From Planctomycetaceae bacterium (GTDB lineage Bacteria; Planctomycetota; Planctomycetia; Planctomycetales; Planctomycetaceae), in NCBI GenBank assembly GCA_021732975.1, contig JAKFWC010000024.1, positions 124,001 to 188,000 of the forward strand: a stretch of 64,000 nucleotides of DNA, written 5' to 3'. How positions within the stretch are numbered: position 1 is the stretch's first letter; every line of letters starts with the position of its first letter. A program made the position numbers and the translations under genes. The notes under the pieces are model-generated. The model was not told the DNA's origin and did not search any database. It saw nothing but the letters and a program-made list of their open reading frames with translations. This document shows, one piece after another, positions 29,337 through 37,290 of the stretch.

Positions 29337-29466
29337 CTCGTTCCAGGCTCCACCTGGGAACGGGCGTCCGCGAGGCTCTGCCTCGTTGTAAGACACCCTC
29401 ACGCCATGATCTGGAGAGACGCGGAGCGTCTCGGACGAGCGTTCCCAGACGGAGCATGGGAACGAG
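29337..29466. repeat. Composite palindrome, GTTCCCAAGC/GAGGCTCTGCCTC family, copy 2
   Basis: Same A-B-B'-A' plan as 4315. Its core (gtaagaca...ctggagagacgcggagcgtctcgga, quoted in part) matches the copy at 45542 far better than the copies at 4315 and 37038, defining a subfamily. It lies in the 397-base divergent gap 29213-29609; the rest of that gap shows nothing I recognise. Confidence 0.9.
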
Positions 29467-29609
29467 ATGTCGGTATGGTTTCCCACTTCAAAGAAGCCCT
29501 CCGATTTCCGGGGGTTTCCTACAAATCGGAATCCGCTGATCCCGAATTGACCGAGGCGAGGTCATGGCCTACAACGGCCTGCGTGGGGGGCTTTGAGGAG
29601 AACGATTCC

Positions 29610-30440
29610 ATGCCTCCCCGCGTCTGGACTGTGTTTGCGGCGTTCGTTCTCATCGGGATCGCGATTCAAGCCGCGGTGATGAGTACGGGCCTGATCTGTG
29701 CCTGGTGGCAAACGGGCGAAACACAAATTCTGACGCTGTTCAACCGCGCCGCCGCGTTTGAGCAAACCCACGCAGGATTCGTCATCTGCCGCTTGCCCGC
29801 GCATCTCGTGCTGCTGGCCGGGACGTTGCTCCTGGCCTGGCGATCTCCTCAGCGGCTCTGCGACCGACTTGGGATGACTCGTTGTCGCTGGTCAGTTGGC
29901 CAATGGATTGTGACGACGGGAGCGGCATTGGTCCCGTTGTTGGCGTCGCTCTGTTTCGCGGCGGGTTTTGTGCCCGTGTTGGAACCCATCCCCTTCACAC
30001 AGGACATTCACTGGGGGCCTGCCAGTGCTTACCTCTTTTACATGACGATTGCTCCGCCGTTCGTAGAAGAGCTGTTCTTTCGAGGCTATATGCAGCGACG
30101 ATTGATGCAGCGGTGGCCAGCAGTGCCTTCCCTGCTGATCACCGCGGTTTTGTTCACCATCGCACACGGGATCACCCCCGCGATTCTGGTGACGGTGTTT
30201 CCCGTGGCCTTATGGCTGGGGATGTTGGCGTGGAAAACCGGGTCCATCTGGCCGGGCTGTGTCTGTCATGCGTGGCTCAATTTCCTCTGGTGTGGTTGGC
30301 CAGTGTTGAATCAACTGGCCGAAACATCGCCGGTGTTGAGCATTCCGTTTGGAGCCTATGTCATCGTGTTGGCCGGACTCTGCTTTTTGCTGACATTGTC
30401 CTGGTTGCATGAGACGCGGAGCGCCGTGGTGACCGAATGA
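29610..30440 (+). CDS. CPBP-family intramembrane metalloprotease
   Basis: A 276-residue polytopic membrane protein of the CAAX protease/bacteriocin-processing (Abi) family. It shows about seven hydrophobic segments and the conserved motifs PFVEELFFRGYMQRRL (Glu-Glu plus Arg), LFTIAHGITP (His) and the C-terminal CHAWLNFLW (His/Asn). Bacterial members cleave prenylated or small membrane peptides; the substrate here is unknown. ATG 29610 follows TTTGAGGAG; the 107 extra track residues are repeat-derived. Confidence 0.9.
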   Translation: MPPRVWTVFAAFVLIGIAIQAAVMSTGLICAWWQTGETQILTLFNRAAAFEQTHAGFVICRLPAHLVLLAGTLLLAWRSPQRLCDRLGMTRCRWSVGQWIVTTGAALVPLLASLCFAAGFVPVLEPIPFTQDIHWGPASAYLFYMTIAPPFVEELFFRGYMQRRLMQRWPAVPSLLITAVLFTIAHGITPAILVTVFPVALWLGMLAWKTGSIWPGCVCHAWLNFLWCGWPVLNQLAETSPVLSIPFGAYVIVLAGLCFLLTLSWLHETRSAVVTE

Positions 30441-30558
30441 CAGGCATCACTCACGCTCGGGACGGGAACGTCAGGGCGAAATTCCTCTTTCCAAGAAACG
30501 GACATTGCCATAAAACCCACGCTGCGCATGACGGAAGCGTGCGCCAGGAGTGGCGTCG

Positions 30559-31797
30559 ATGCGGTTGGACGCGGTGATTTTTGGTGGTGGTGTCGCCGGT
30601 CTCTGGCTGCTCGATCGACTTGCGCGACAAGGCTGCCACGCCGTGCTGCTGGAAGCCGGCGAACTTGGAGCCGGGCAAACCGTCGCCGCGCAGGGCATCA
30701 TTCACGGCGGCTTGAAATACACGTTACAGGGTCTACTGACCCCGTCGGCCAAAAGCATTCGGGGCATGCCCGCCCTATGGCGCGCTGCGCTGCTCGGCCA
30801 CGCGACACCCAATCTGACGCGCACCCACATCCGTTCCGACTGTTGTTATCTCTGGCAAACCGACTCCCTGTCGTCACGCGCAGGGATGATCGGCGCGAAA
30901 ATCGGCCTGCAAATCAAACCGGAAACCCTCGGCCTCGACGACCGCCCGGAAGCCCTGCGGCATGTCCCCGGTACCGTCGCCAAATTGGCGGAACAAGTCA
31001 TTTGTCCGCGCAGTTTCCTCGCCGATCTGGCCGAACAATATCAGGATCGCCTGCTGAAGATCGATATCAAGAACGGTCTTCGCTTCCGCCTGCACAGCCC
31101 GGGTGAAATTTCCGCGGTCGAACTGACAGATCCCGGTAGCGGCCGGGAATTGGTGCTGTCTCCACGACAAGTCGTCTTCACCGCCGGCGCTGGGAACGTG
31201 GCGCTGAGAAAACTCGCGAAACTCGACGACGCCGTGATGCAGCGCCGCCCGCTGCAGATGGTGCTCGTTCGTGGGGAATTGCCGATATTGAACGGTCATT
31301 GTGTCGATGGAGCGAAAACCCGCGTCACCATCACCTGCGATGTCGATGCGCGCGGCCGGATGGTCTGGCAGATTGGCGGCCAACTCGCGGAAGACGGCGT
31401 CGCGATGTCCCCGCAAGCATTGACGCAACGCGCCGCGCAGGAACTGCAAGCCGTGTTGCCGGGCGTCAACTTCGATCACACTGAATGGTCGACGTACCAG
31501 GTCGACCGTGCGGAAGGATCGACGAATCAGGGTTCGCGCCCAGAGACCGTACAGGTGCTGTGCGCCGGCAATGTCACCACCGGGTGGCCGACGAAAATGG
31601 CGCTGGCCCCCGTGTTGGCGAACGAGATTGCCAGCCGTATCACCGCGGAAGCGTCCTCGGCCCCGTTTCAATCAACCGCATGGGCCGATTGGCCGCGTCC
31701 CAACGTCGCCCTGTTGCCGTGGGAAGACCCGCATCGTCAATGGTGGCCACAGCCGAAGTCGACTCACCAAGCCCCACCCCAACGTCGCGCCGCATGA
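30559..31797 (+). CDS. FAD-dependent oxidoreductase (DAO/GlpD-like)
   Basis: A 412-residue flavoprotein. The N-terminus gives the dinucleotide-binding fold IFGGGVAGLWLLDRLARQG (GxGxxG variant G-G-G-V-A-G) followed by an acidic residue at the second strand (LLEAGELGAGQT), and IIHGGLKY. C-terminal sheets contain VVFTAGAGNVALRKLA and LCAGNVTTGWPTKMALAPVLA, a second FAD-contact region. It resembles glycerol-3-phosphate-dehydrogenase/D-amino-acid-oxidase-type enzymes; the substrate is unknown. ATG 30559 has CCAGGAG 8 bases upstream, better than the GTG at 30550. The stop overlaps the next start as ATGA. Confidence 0.86.
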   Translation: MRLDAVIFGGGVAGLWLLDRLARQGCHAVLLEAGELGAGQTVAAQGIIHGGLKYTLQGLLTPSAKSIRGMPALWRAALLGHATPNLTRTHIRSDCCYLWQTDSLSSRAGMIGAKIGLQIKPETLGLDDRPEALRHVPGTVAKLAEQVICPRSFLADLAEQYQDRLLKIDIKNGLRFRLHSPGEISAVELTDPGSGRELVLSPRQVVFTAGAGNVALRKLAKLDDAVMQRRPLQMVLVRGELPILNGHCVDGAKTRVTITCDVDARGRMVWQIGGQLAEDGVAMSPQALTQRAAQELQAVLPGVNFDHTEWSTYQVDRAEGSTNQGSRPETVQVLCAGNVTTGWPTKMALAPVLANEIASRITAEASSAPFQSTAWADWPRPNVALLPWEDPHRQWWPQPKSTHQAPPQRRAA

Positions 31798-32510
31798 ACC
31801 GTCTCCTGCCGCTGTCGATGCTGCTGGCGATGTGTTGCACGGCCGGGTGTGCGACATCGGCCGCATTCCCGCCGGAATCGGTACCACCTCATATTGTGCC
31901 GGTGACGCCGTCCTTGCCGGTCACACCGATCCAGTACCCTCCGGAGATTCCTCCCAACTACGACTGGGGGCATTTCCACGGCGATTTACGGTTGGAACTC
32001 GTCGGCGGTCGGGATGCCAGGCTGGTTTCCAACTTCGGTTACGTCGACCCGCACGGCACCGATTGGCCGGCTCCGCGCGGTTCGCTCGTCAACGGCGCAT
32101 CAATCCCGCAAGCGTTCTGGAGTTTTGTCGGCGGACCGTGGGACGGAGCGTATCGCCAGGCTTCTGTCGTGCATGATGTTGCCTGCGATTCGATGCAGGC
32201 GACATGGCAGGAGACACACCGCATGTTCTATCACGCCTGCCGTTGCGGCGGCGTCGAGGAGCGGACCGCCAAGCTCATGTACTGGGCGGTCTACCATTTC
32301 GGTCCGCGCTGGGAACCACAAACGGTGATGACGAAAGAACTCCGCGTGGTAGACGGCAACCCCACCGCCGTCGATGTGCCCAAGACGACCTCCCAGCGCG
32401 TGGCGATGGCACCGCCGACAGCCGCCCAACTGCAGCACGCACGAGCCTACTTCCAGCAAAACAGCCCAGACCTCGACGCGATTCCGTCGTTACAGTTTGC
32501 GCCGCAGTAA
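31794..32510 (+). CDS. DUF1353 lipoprotein
   Basis: A 238-residue exported protein with a lipoprotein-type leader (MNRLLPLSMLLAMCCTAGCATS; a likely lipobox TAGC). Residues about 60-160 carry the DUF1353 signature: RGSLVNGASIPQAFWSFVGGPWDGAYRQASVVHDVACD, where the C-terminal His-Asp of VVHD is invariant. A proline-rich stretch (PVTPSLPVTPIQYPPEIPPNYDWG) separates lipid anchor and domain. DUF1353 occurs in phage and bacterial proteins without a proven activity. Translation is coupled to the FAD oxidoreductase by ATGA; why these two pair is unclear. Confidence 0.88.
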   Translation: MNRLLPLSMLLAMCCTAGCATSAAFPPESVPPHIVPVTPSLPVTPIQYPPEIPPNYDWGHFHGDLRLELVGGRDARLVSNFGYVDPHGTDWPAPRGSLVNGASIPQAFWSFVGGPWDGAYRQASVVHDVACDSMQATWQETHRMFYHACRCGGVEERTAKLMYWAVYHFGPRWEPQTVMTKELRVVDGNPTAVDVPKTTSQRVAMAPPTAAQLQHARAYFQQNSPDLDAIPSLQFAPQ

Positions 32511-32525
32511 CCTCCTGATTCGGGC

Positions 32526-32594
32526 GCCGCTGGCTCTGCCAGTGCATTGCAATCTGTGCGTTGGTTGGAAAAAAACACTGGCAAAGCCAGCGGC
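32526..32594. repeat. Composite palindrome, CACTGGCTCTGCCAGTG family, copy 1
   Basis: Left GCCGCTGGCTCTGCCAGTGC pairs with right CACTGGCAAAGCCAGCGGC; each arm is also a CTGGC-tct-GCCAG hairpin. It begins 16 bases after the DUF1353 stop, in the 340-base gap 32511-32850. The remaining 256 bases before the next gene show no clear feature; a promoter for that gene is expected there. Confidence 0.88.
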
Positions 32595-32850
32595 AGACAA
32601 CTCGAATTCTTAATCGCGAGAATGCATTAGCGTCGTGCGGCTCACATCATTCCAGCCATACTGCCACCAGCCGGTTCGTGCCGATTTTTCCGGGTGCGCA
32701 AACGTGTCGCATAACGGAATCTCAATCGGTTGCGGGGATCACACAGTTTCAGTGTGACTTTCGCCGATGGAGTGCTAAGCTCTCACGAACCCAATGGTCT
32801 CCGTGATGAGCCCCTGCCGTTTTCATCCCACCGCCCAAAGGTGCCCCACC

Positions 32851-33519
32851 ATGCCTCGCATCCTGCTGTTCAGCCTGATTTTTGCATCCCTCACCGCTCC
32901 TGCGTACGCCGGTCGTCCGGTTTGCCAACCGTGTGTTCCGCAGACGAACTGCTGCTACCGGTTCCCGCTCACGTATCCGGAAGCCCTGAAGCGGGCGGAA
33001 GATGCGACTCGCGCCGAAGCGGAGATTGTCGCGCTCAAGAGCGAAGTCGAAAAGATGAAGGCGGAACTCGCCGCTGCGAAGACGGAGCGGGATGCCGCCG
33101 TCGCGATGGCGAAAGCTTCCGACGAAAAGGCCACCAAGAGCGATGCCGTTTCTAAGGAAATGACGGTTGCCGCGACCGCCGCCAACGAAAAGGCGGCGGC
33201 GGCCGAGAAAGCCGCCAATGATGCCAAGGCGGCCGCAAAGAAGTCCGACGAAGCCGCCGCGGCTGCGACCGAAGCCAGCAAGAAAGCGGAAGAAGCCACG
33301 AAACTTGCCCAGAAGGAAGCTGCCGACGCCAAAACGGCACTGGAAAAATCGCAAGCCGAAGTCGCCGAGTTGAAGAAATCGACCACGGAATTGACCAAGG
33401 CCGCGGACGCCTTGAAGAAAGAACTCGAAGAGTCGAAGAAGAAACTCGACGCCCCCAAGAAAGAAGACACGCCGAAAGTCGAAGACGACAAGAAACCGGA
33501 AGAAAAGAAGCCGGAATAA
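32851..33519 (+). CDS. Exported Ala/Lys/Glu-rich coiled-coil protein
   Basis: A 222-residue protein with a signal peptide (MPRILLFSLIFASLTAPAYAG), then a Cys-rich patch (CQPCVPQTNCCYRF). From about residue 50 to 200 runs one continuous heptad-like helix (ALKSEVEKMKAELAAAKTERDAA, EKAAAAEKAANDAKAAAKK), and a Lys/Glu/Pro tail follows (EDDKKPEEKKPE). Such proteins are usually fibrous cell-envelope or spacer proteins; no enzymatic signature. The Cys cluster could cross-link or bind metal. ATG 32851 has AAAGGTG upstream; the 19 extra track residues are not signal-like. Confidence 0.82.
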   Translation: MPRILLFSLIFASLTAPAYAGRPVCQPCVPQTNCCYRFPLTYPEALKRAEDATRAEAEIVALKSEVEKMKAELAAAKTERDAAVAMAKASDEKATKSDAVSKEMTVAATAANEKAAAAEKAANDAKAAAKKSDEAAAAATEASKKAEEATKLAQKEAADAKTALEKSQAEVAELKKSTTELTKAADALKKELEESKKKLDAPKKEDTPKVEDDKKPEEKKPE

Positions 33520-33550
33520 TTGCGACCCACATCGATTTACACTCAACCCG

Positions 33551-33634
33551 GAAGCCCAGGGATTCTGATCCCTGGGTCTCTTCATTTGTACGGAAGGGTG
33601 CAATGCGACCCAGGGTTCAGAAACCCTGGGCTTC
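33551..33634. repeat. Composite palindrome, CCCAGGGATTCTGATCCCTGGG family
   Basis: Left arm hairpin CCCAGGGAT-tctg-ATCCCTGGG and right arm hairpin CCCAGGGTT-caga-AACCCTGGG; the two arms are also inverted copies of each other (GAAGCCCAGGG / CCCTGGGCTTC). It is the clearest example of the double-hairpin plan with complementary TCTG and CAGA loops. Confidence 0.92.
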
Positions 33635-33721
33635 GTGGGGACAATCGACATCGCGCTCCATGCATGGTACGAAATCACTCTTGGTGAGTTGCGCCCCCGA
33701 TCTCGTCCGAAAGAACGTGTT

Positions 33722-34300
33722 ATGTCCGCCTTGGAACGGAGTCCGGAATTGCATCACCGCGACCGCAGTCGAGTAGTGATCGTCGATGTACAGGACAAAC
33801 TCGTCGCGGCCATGCCGGCGGGAGCAGCGCTCGTCGCGAATGTGGCCTGGCTGGCAGCAGCAGCGCGATTATGCGGCGTGCCAATTCATATCACCGAGCA
33901 GTATCCACAGGGGCTCGGCGCAACGGTCGCGGCCTTGCAGGAATTTGCGTCCGAACGACAGGCAAAACTCCGTTTCAGTGCGACCGAAGCACTCGGTTGG
34001 CTCCCCGCACTTTCGGAACCGGAAGGCCGCGATCAGATCATCCTCGCCGGGGTGGAAGCGCACGTCTGTGTGTTGCAGACGGCGTTCGATCTGTTGGCGC
34101 AAGGCTATCAGGTGACACTCACCGTTGATGCCATTGCGAGCCGTCGCGAAACCGACCAGCGGGTCGCGATCGAACGGCTGCGTGACGCCGGGGCTACGGT
34201 TGCAACCAGCGAGGCCATCGCCTTCGAGTGGATGGAAACCGCCGCCGACCCGCAATTCCGGGCGTTGAGCGCGCTCGCCAGGAATCGCACGCTCACTTAG
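33722..34300 (+). CDS. Isochorismatase-family cysteine hydrolase
   Basis: A 192-residue hydrolase of the isochorismatase/nicotinamidase superfamily (YcaC-like). The likely triad is Asp22 (VIVDVQDKL), Lys82 (QAKLRFSA) and Cys116 (GVEAHVCVLQTA), with the family's cis-peptide region before the Cys. The family hydrolyses amides, vinyl ethers or carbamoyl compounds; substrate unassigned. It precedes aroH but 185 bases with a repeat lie between, so a shared function is not implied. ATG 33722 (GAAAGAACG upstream) replaces the track start at 33635. The TAG stop belongs to the following TTAGCCCCC element. Confidence 0.9.
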   Translation: MSALERSPELHHRDRSRVVIVDVQDKLVAAMPAGAALVANVAWLAAAARLCGVPIHITEQYPQGLGATVAALQEFASERQAKLRFSATEALGWLPALSEPEGRDQIILAGVEAHVCVLQTAFDLLAQGYQVTLTVDAIASRRETDQRVAIERLRDAGATVATSEAIAFEWMETAADPQFRALSALARNRTLT

Positions 34301-34376
34301 CCCCCGTTGTCCGCAACGAGAGATCACCAATGGGTATCGCTGGAAGCCCCCCGGGTGAAGACAACCGGGGACTAAA
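34297..34376. repeat. Palindromic element, TTAGCCCCC family, copy 3 (long form)
   Basis: Left TTAGCCCCCGTTGTC pairs with right GACAACCGGGGACTAA around a longer interior. The first TAG is the stop codon of the isochorismatase gene. A half-copy (TAGCCCCCGGTTGTC) is fused to the element at 37018. Confidence 0.85.
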
Positions 34377-34485
34377 TGAATGGTTTCCACGGACAACTGA
34401 CAACGGCCCCGCATTCGGCTAACATGATTCGCAACCTACCCGTCACCGGGTTCACTTCACCCTCATTTTTCCGGATTTCCTTCCG

Positions 34486-34857
34486 ATGACCGTGCGCGGC
34501 ATTCGAGGCGCGACGAGCGTTCCTGAAGATCGACCCGACCTCATTCTCGCGGCGACGCGCGAATTGCTCGAGGAATTGATCGCCGCCAATCAGATCACCG
34601 ACTTCGAGGACATCGTCTCGGCGATCTTCACCACGACGCCCGACTTGACCTCCACGTTCCCCGCGGAAGCAGCGCGTGCTATCGGCATGAAGCAAGTGCC
34701 GCTGTTGTGTGCATCGGAGATCGCGGTCCCGAAAAGTCTGCCGAAGTGCATCCGTGTGCTGCTGCACGTCAACACAACCAAGCGGCAGGGTGAGATTCAG
34801 CACATCTACCTGCACGAAGCGAAGAAGCTGCGTCCGGACATGGTCAGCGCGCAGTAG
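34486..34857 (+). CDS. aroH: Monofunctional chorismate mutase, AroH class
   Basis: A 123-residue AroH-type chorismate mutase, making prephenate from chorismate for Phe/Tyr synthesis in the cytoplasm. Every residue known from the Bacillus subtilis enzyme is at the same number: Arg7 (RGIRGAT), Cys75 and Glu78 (LCASEIAVP), Arg90 (KCIRVLLHV) and Tyr108 (HIYLHEA). Length is normal. No aromatic-pathway gene is adjacent. The stop codon touches the left end of a dispersed palindrome. Confidence 0.96.
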   Translation: MTVRGIRGATSVPEDRPDLILAATRELLEELIAANQITDFEDIVSAIFTTTPDLTSTFPAEAARAIGMKQVPLLCASEIAVPKSLPKCIRVLLHVNTTKRQGEIQHIYLHEAKKLRPDMVSAQ

Positions 34858-34941
34858 CTCCTCCGTCGCAGTCCGGAGCGCAAGCGACGGCCGTGTTTCA
34901 TCACCGCTGACTGCGCCGTCCGCAAAGCGCAAGCGGAGCCG
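34857..34941. repeat. Composite palindrome, GCGCAAGCGACGG family, copy 2 (decayed)
   Basis: The left half CTCCGTCGCAGTCCGGAGCG plus CAAGCGACGG matches the copy at 21588 over about 30 bases and folds as CCGTCGC...GCGACGG. The right half (CCGTCCGCAAAGCGCAAGCG) has diverged. It starts at the aroH stop. Confidence 0.75.
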
Positions 34942-35024
34942 GTCCCTTGCGCAATCGACCACGATGTGATTAGAATCGACTGAGAGTCGATACGGGTCGT
35001 GCTTGGTTGTGGGGAGTCAGCAGC

Positions 35025-37010
35025 ATGCTGCGGAGAATGGGTGTCACCGTTGCGTTGATCGGAATCGTGCTGGCGACGGCCGCCAAGCTTGCCGCCGGTG
35101 ACGCGGCAGTCGAAGCCAAAGACCGGCTGCGCGAGAACGTCAAATATCTCTCCAGCGACGAACTCGAAGGCCGCGGCATCGGCACACAGGGGCTCACGAC
35201 CGCAGGCAACTTCATCCGCGAAGAGTTTCAGAAGCTCGGCCTCGCCGTCGATCGTGTGCAGGGCAACGCCTACCAGAAGTTCGACCTGATTTCGTCCGCG
35301 AAACTCGGCGACAAGAACTCTCTGCAATTCATCGGCCCGGATGGCAAAACCATCGATCTTGAACTCGGCAAGGACTGCGAAGTCTGCTCGTTTGCCGGGT
35401 CAGGAGAGTTCGAGGGCGAAGTCGTCTTCCTCGGCTATGGCATCGAAGACGGCGAGTCAAAATACAACGATTTCGACGGCATTGATGTCGCCGGGAAGGT
35501 CGTGATCATCATGCGACGCAACCCACAACAGGGGAATGCGAAGGGACCGTTCTCCGGACACGGCACGTCCCGTCATGCTGAACTCCGGACCAAGCTGATT
35601 CAGGCGAATCAGCACAAAGCCGCAGCGGTGTTGTTCGTGAATGATCCGTACGGCGTGAAGCAGAAAGCGGAAAGCCGCGAGAAAAGTTTGGCCAAAGCGA
35701 CCGCCGATATCGCCGCCCTCGCCGATGCCTACCTCGCAACACCGGAAGCCGACCCCAAAGAAAAGCTGACGGCCGCCATTGCGAAATGGAAGACCCAGAA
35801 AGACGCCGGGGCAAAGGCCGTCGACGACGAATTGCTCAAGTTCGGTTACGCCGGGTATGGAGACGATAAGCCGATGATCCCGGCGTTTCACATCACACAG
35901 GCGCAGATCAACGCCATGTTGAAGGCGGCTCTCAAAACGAGCCTCACAGACCTCGAAACGGAGATCGATCAGAATTTCAAACCCCGTTCGCAAGTGATCA
36001 CCGGCTGGAAAGCGAAAGGGGCCGCAAGCGTGGTCCGCGTTCGTAGCGATGTCGCCAATGTGATCGGGATCCTCGACGGAACCGGGCCGAAAGCGGAAGA
36101 AACGATCGTCATCGGCGCGCACTATGATCATGTCGGCCGCGGCGGGGCGAATTCGTTGTCCCCCGGTTCCACCGATGTGCATAACGGCGCGGATGACAAC
36201 GCCTCGGGGACCGTTGCGCTGTTGGAACTCGCGCGTCGTTTCACTGCCCGCCCGCAAAAATTGCCGCGGCGATTGATGTTCATTGCCTTCACTGCGGAAG
36301 AGTTAGGATTGCTCGGTTCGGCCAAGTATGTGAAGGAACCAATTGTCCCACTGGACCAGACGATCGCCATGTTCAACATGGACATGGTCGGCCGGTTGCA
36401 CGAAGACAAGCTCACCATCTTCGGCAGCGGCACCAGCCAACGCTGGGAACCGGAGTTGAAAGCGCTCAACGAACAAGCGGGCTTCAAGCTCACGTTCAAA
36501 CCGGAAGGCTTCGGTCCCAGCGATCACTCATCGTTCTACGGGAAGAAGATCCCCGTCCTGCACTTCTTCACGAATAATCATCCGGACTATCACCGACCGA
36601 CGGATGACTGGGAAAAGCTCAACATCGAGGGCATCGAGCGCGTGGTGACGATGCTCGAAAAACTGATCGTCATGACCGCCGAGAAGCCGGAGAAGCCCGA
36701 TTACATCGAAGTGAAGCAGGCCCCCACGGCCCAGCGCGGCGGCACCCGCCCCTACTTCGGCACGATTCCCGATTTCGCCAGCGAAGGGGAAGGTTACGGC
36801 ATCTCCGGCGCGGCTCCCGGCAGCCCGGCAGAAAAGGGCGGACTGAAGGACGGCGACCGCATTGTCGCCCTCGGCGAAAACAAAGTCACCGGCCTCGACG
36901 ACTTCGACCTCGCTCTCCGAAAGTTCAAAGCGGGCGATGAGATTACGGTCACCGTGACGCGCGACGGGAAACCGGTGGTATTGAAAGTGACCCTCGAACC
37001 ACCGCGGTAA
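35025..37010 (+). CDS. Exported M28 metallopeptidase with PA and PDZ domains
   Basis: A 661-residue zinc aminopeptidase-like protein. Order: signal peptide (MLRRMGVTVALIGIVLATAAKLAAG), M28 N-lobe, inserted PA domain (about 100-230, VFLGYGIEDGE, KVVIIMRR), the catalytic M28 part and a C-terminal PDZ domain. Zinc-site blocks are HYDHVGRGG, GADDNASG, FTAEELGLLGS, FNMDMVGR and the final His in NNHPDYHRPTDD. The PDZ (about 585-655) reads GSPAEKGGLKDGDRIVALGENKVTG. The M28-PA-PDZ combination suggests degradation of peptides at the cell surface. ATG 35025 has GGGGAG 9 bases upstream and precedes the signal peptide directly. Confidence 0.93.
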   Translation: MLRRMGVTVALIGIVLATAAKLAAGDAAVEAKDRLRENVKYLSSDELEGRGIGTQGLTTAGNFIREEFQKLGLAVDRVQGNAYQKFDLISSAKLGDKNSLQFIGPDGKTIDLELGKDCEVCSFAGSGEFEGEVVFLGYGIEDGESKYNDFDGIDVAGKVVIIMRRNPQQGNAKGPFSGHGTSRHAELRTKLIQANQHKAAAVLFVNDPYGVKQKAESREKSLAKATADIAALADAYLATPEADPKEKLTAAIAKWKTQKDAGAKAVDDELLKFGYAGYGDDKPMIPAFHITQAQINAMLKAALKTSLTDLETEIDQNFKPRSQVITGWKAKGAASVVRVRSDVANVIGILDGTGPKAEETIVIGAHYDHVGRGGANSLSPGSTDVHNGADDNASGTVALLELARRFTARPQKLPRRLMFIAFTAEELGLLGSAKYVKEPIVPLDQTIAMFNMDMVGRLHEDKLTIFGSGTSQRWEPELKALNEQAGFKLTFKPEGFGPSDHSSFYGKKIPVLHFFTNNHPDYHRPTDDWEKLNIEGIERVVTMLEKLIVMTAEKPEKPDYIEVKQAPTAQRGGTRPYFGTIPDFASEGEGYGISGAAPGSPAEKGGLKDGDRIVALGENKVTGLDDFDLALRKFKAGDEITVTVTRDGKPVVLKVTLEPPR

Positions 37011-37017
37011 ACGCACA

Positions 37018-37157
37018 TAGCCCCCGGTTGTCGCGCACTCGTTCCCAAGCTCCGCTTGGGAACGTCTTTCTCCGAGGCTCTGCCTCGTCATCCTTCGTAC
37101 ACTCAGTCGAGGCAGAGCCTCGATCCCGGACGTTCCCAGGCAGAGCTTGGGAACGAG
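37018..37157. repeat. Composite palindrome, GTTCCCAAGC family copy 3, fused to a TTAGCCCCC half-element
   Basis: 37038-37157 is an A-B-B'-A' element (GTTCCCAAGC-tcc-GCTTGGGAAC, GAGGC-tct-GCCTC, GAGGC-aga-GCCTC, GTTCCCAGGC-aga-GCTTGGGAAC). Directly before it, 37018-37034 is the left half of a TTAGCCCCC element with no right half. It lies in the 280-base gap after the M28 gene. Confidence 0.88.
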
Positions 37158-37290
37158 TTGCCGGTGGCGCGTATACCGGCATCCCGAGTTTCGCTCTTGT
37201 GCTCGCGTCGTTTCGGACCGATAATTCACATCACTGCCCGTTGATCCTTCCGCCCTGCCCCTGCCTGCCTTGCTGCCGAGGAAGCCCACC

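Noticed and set aside
32955-33530. Antisense 191-residue Ser/Ala/Phe-rich ORF opposite the coiled-coil gene
   Set aside because: It is the mirror of the Lys/Glu/Ala repeats; the plus frame has a signal peptide and ribosome binding site.
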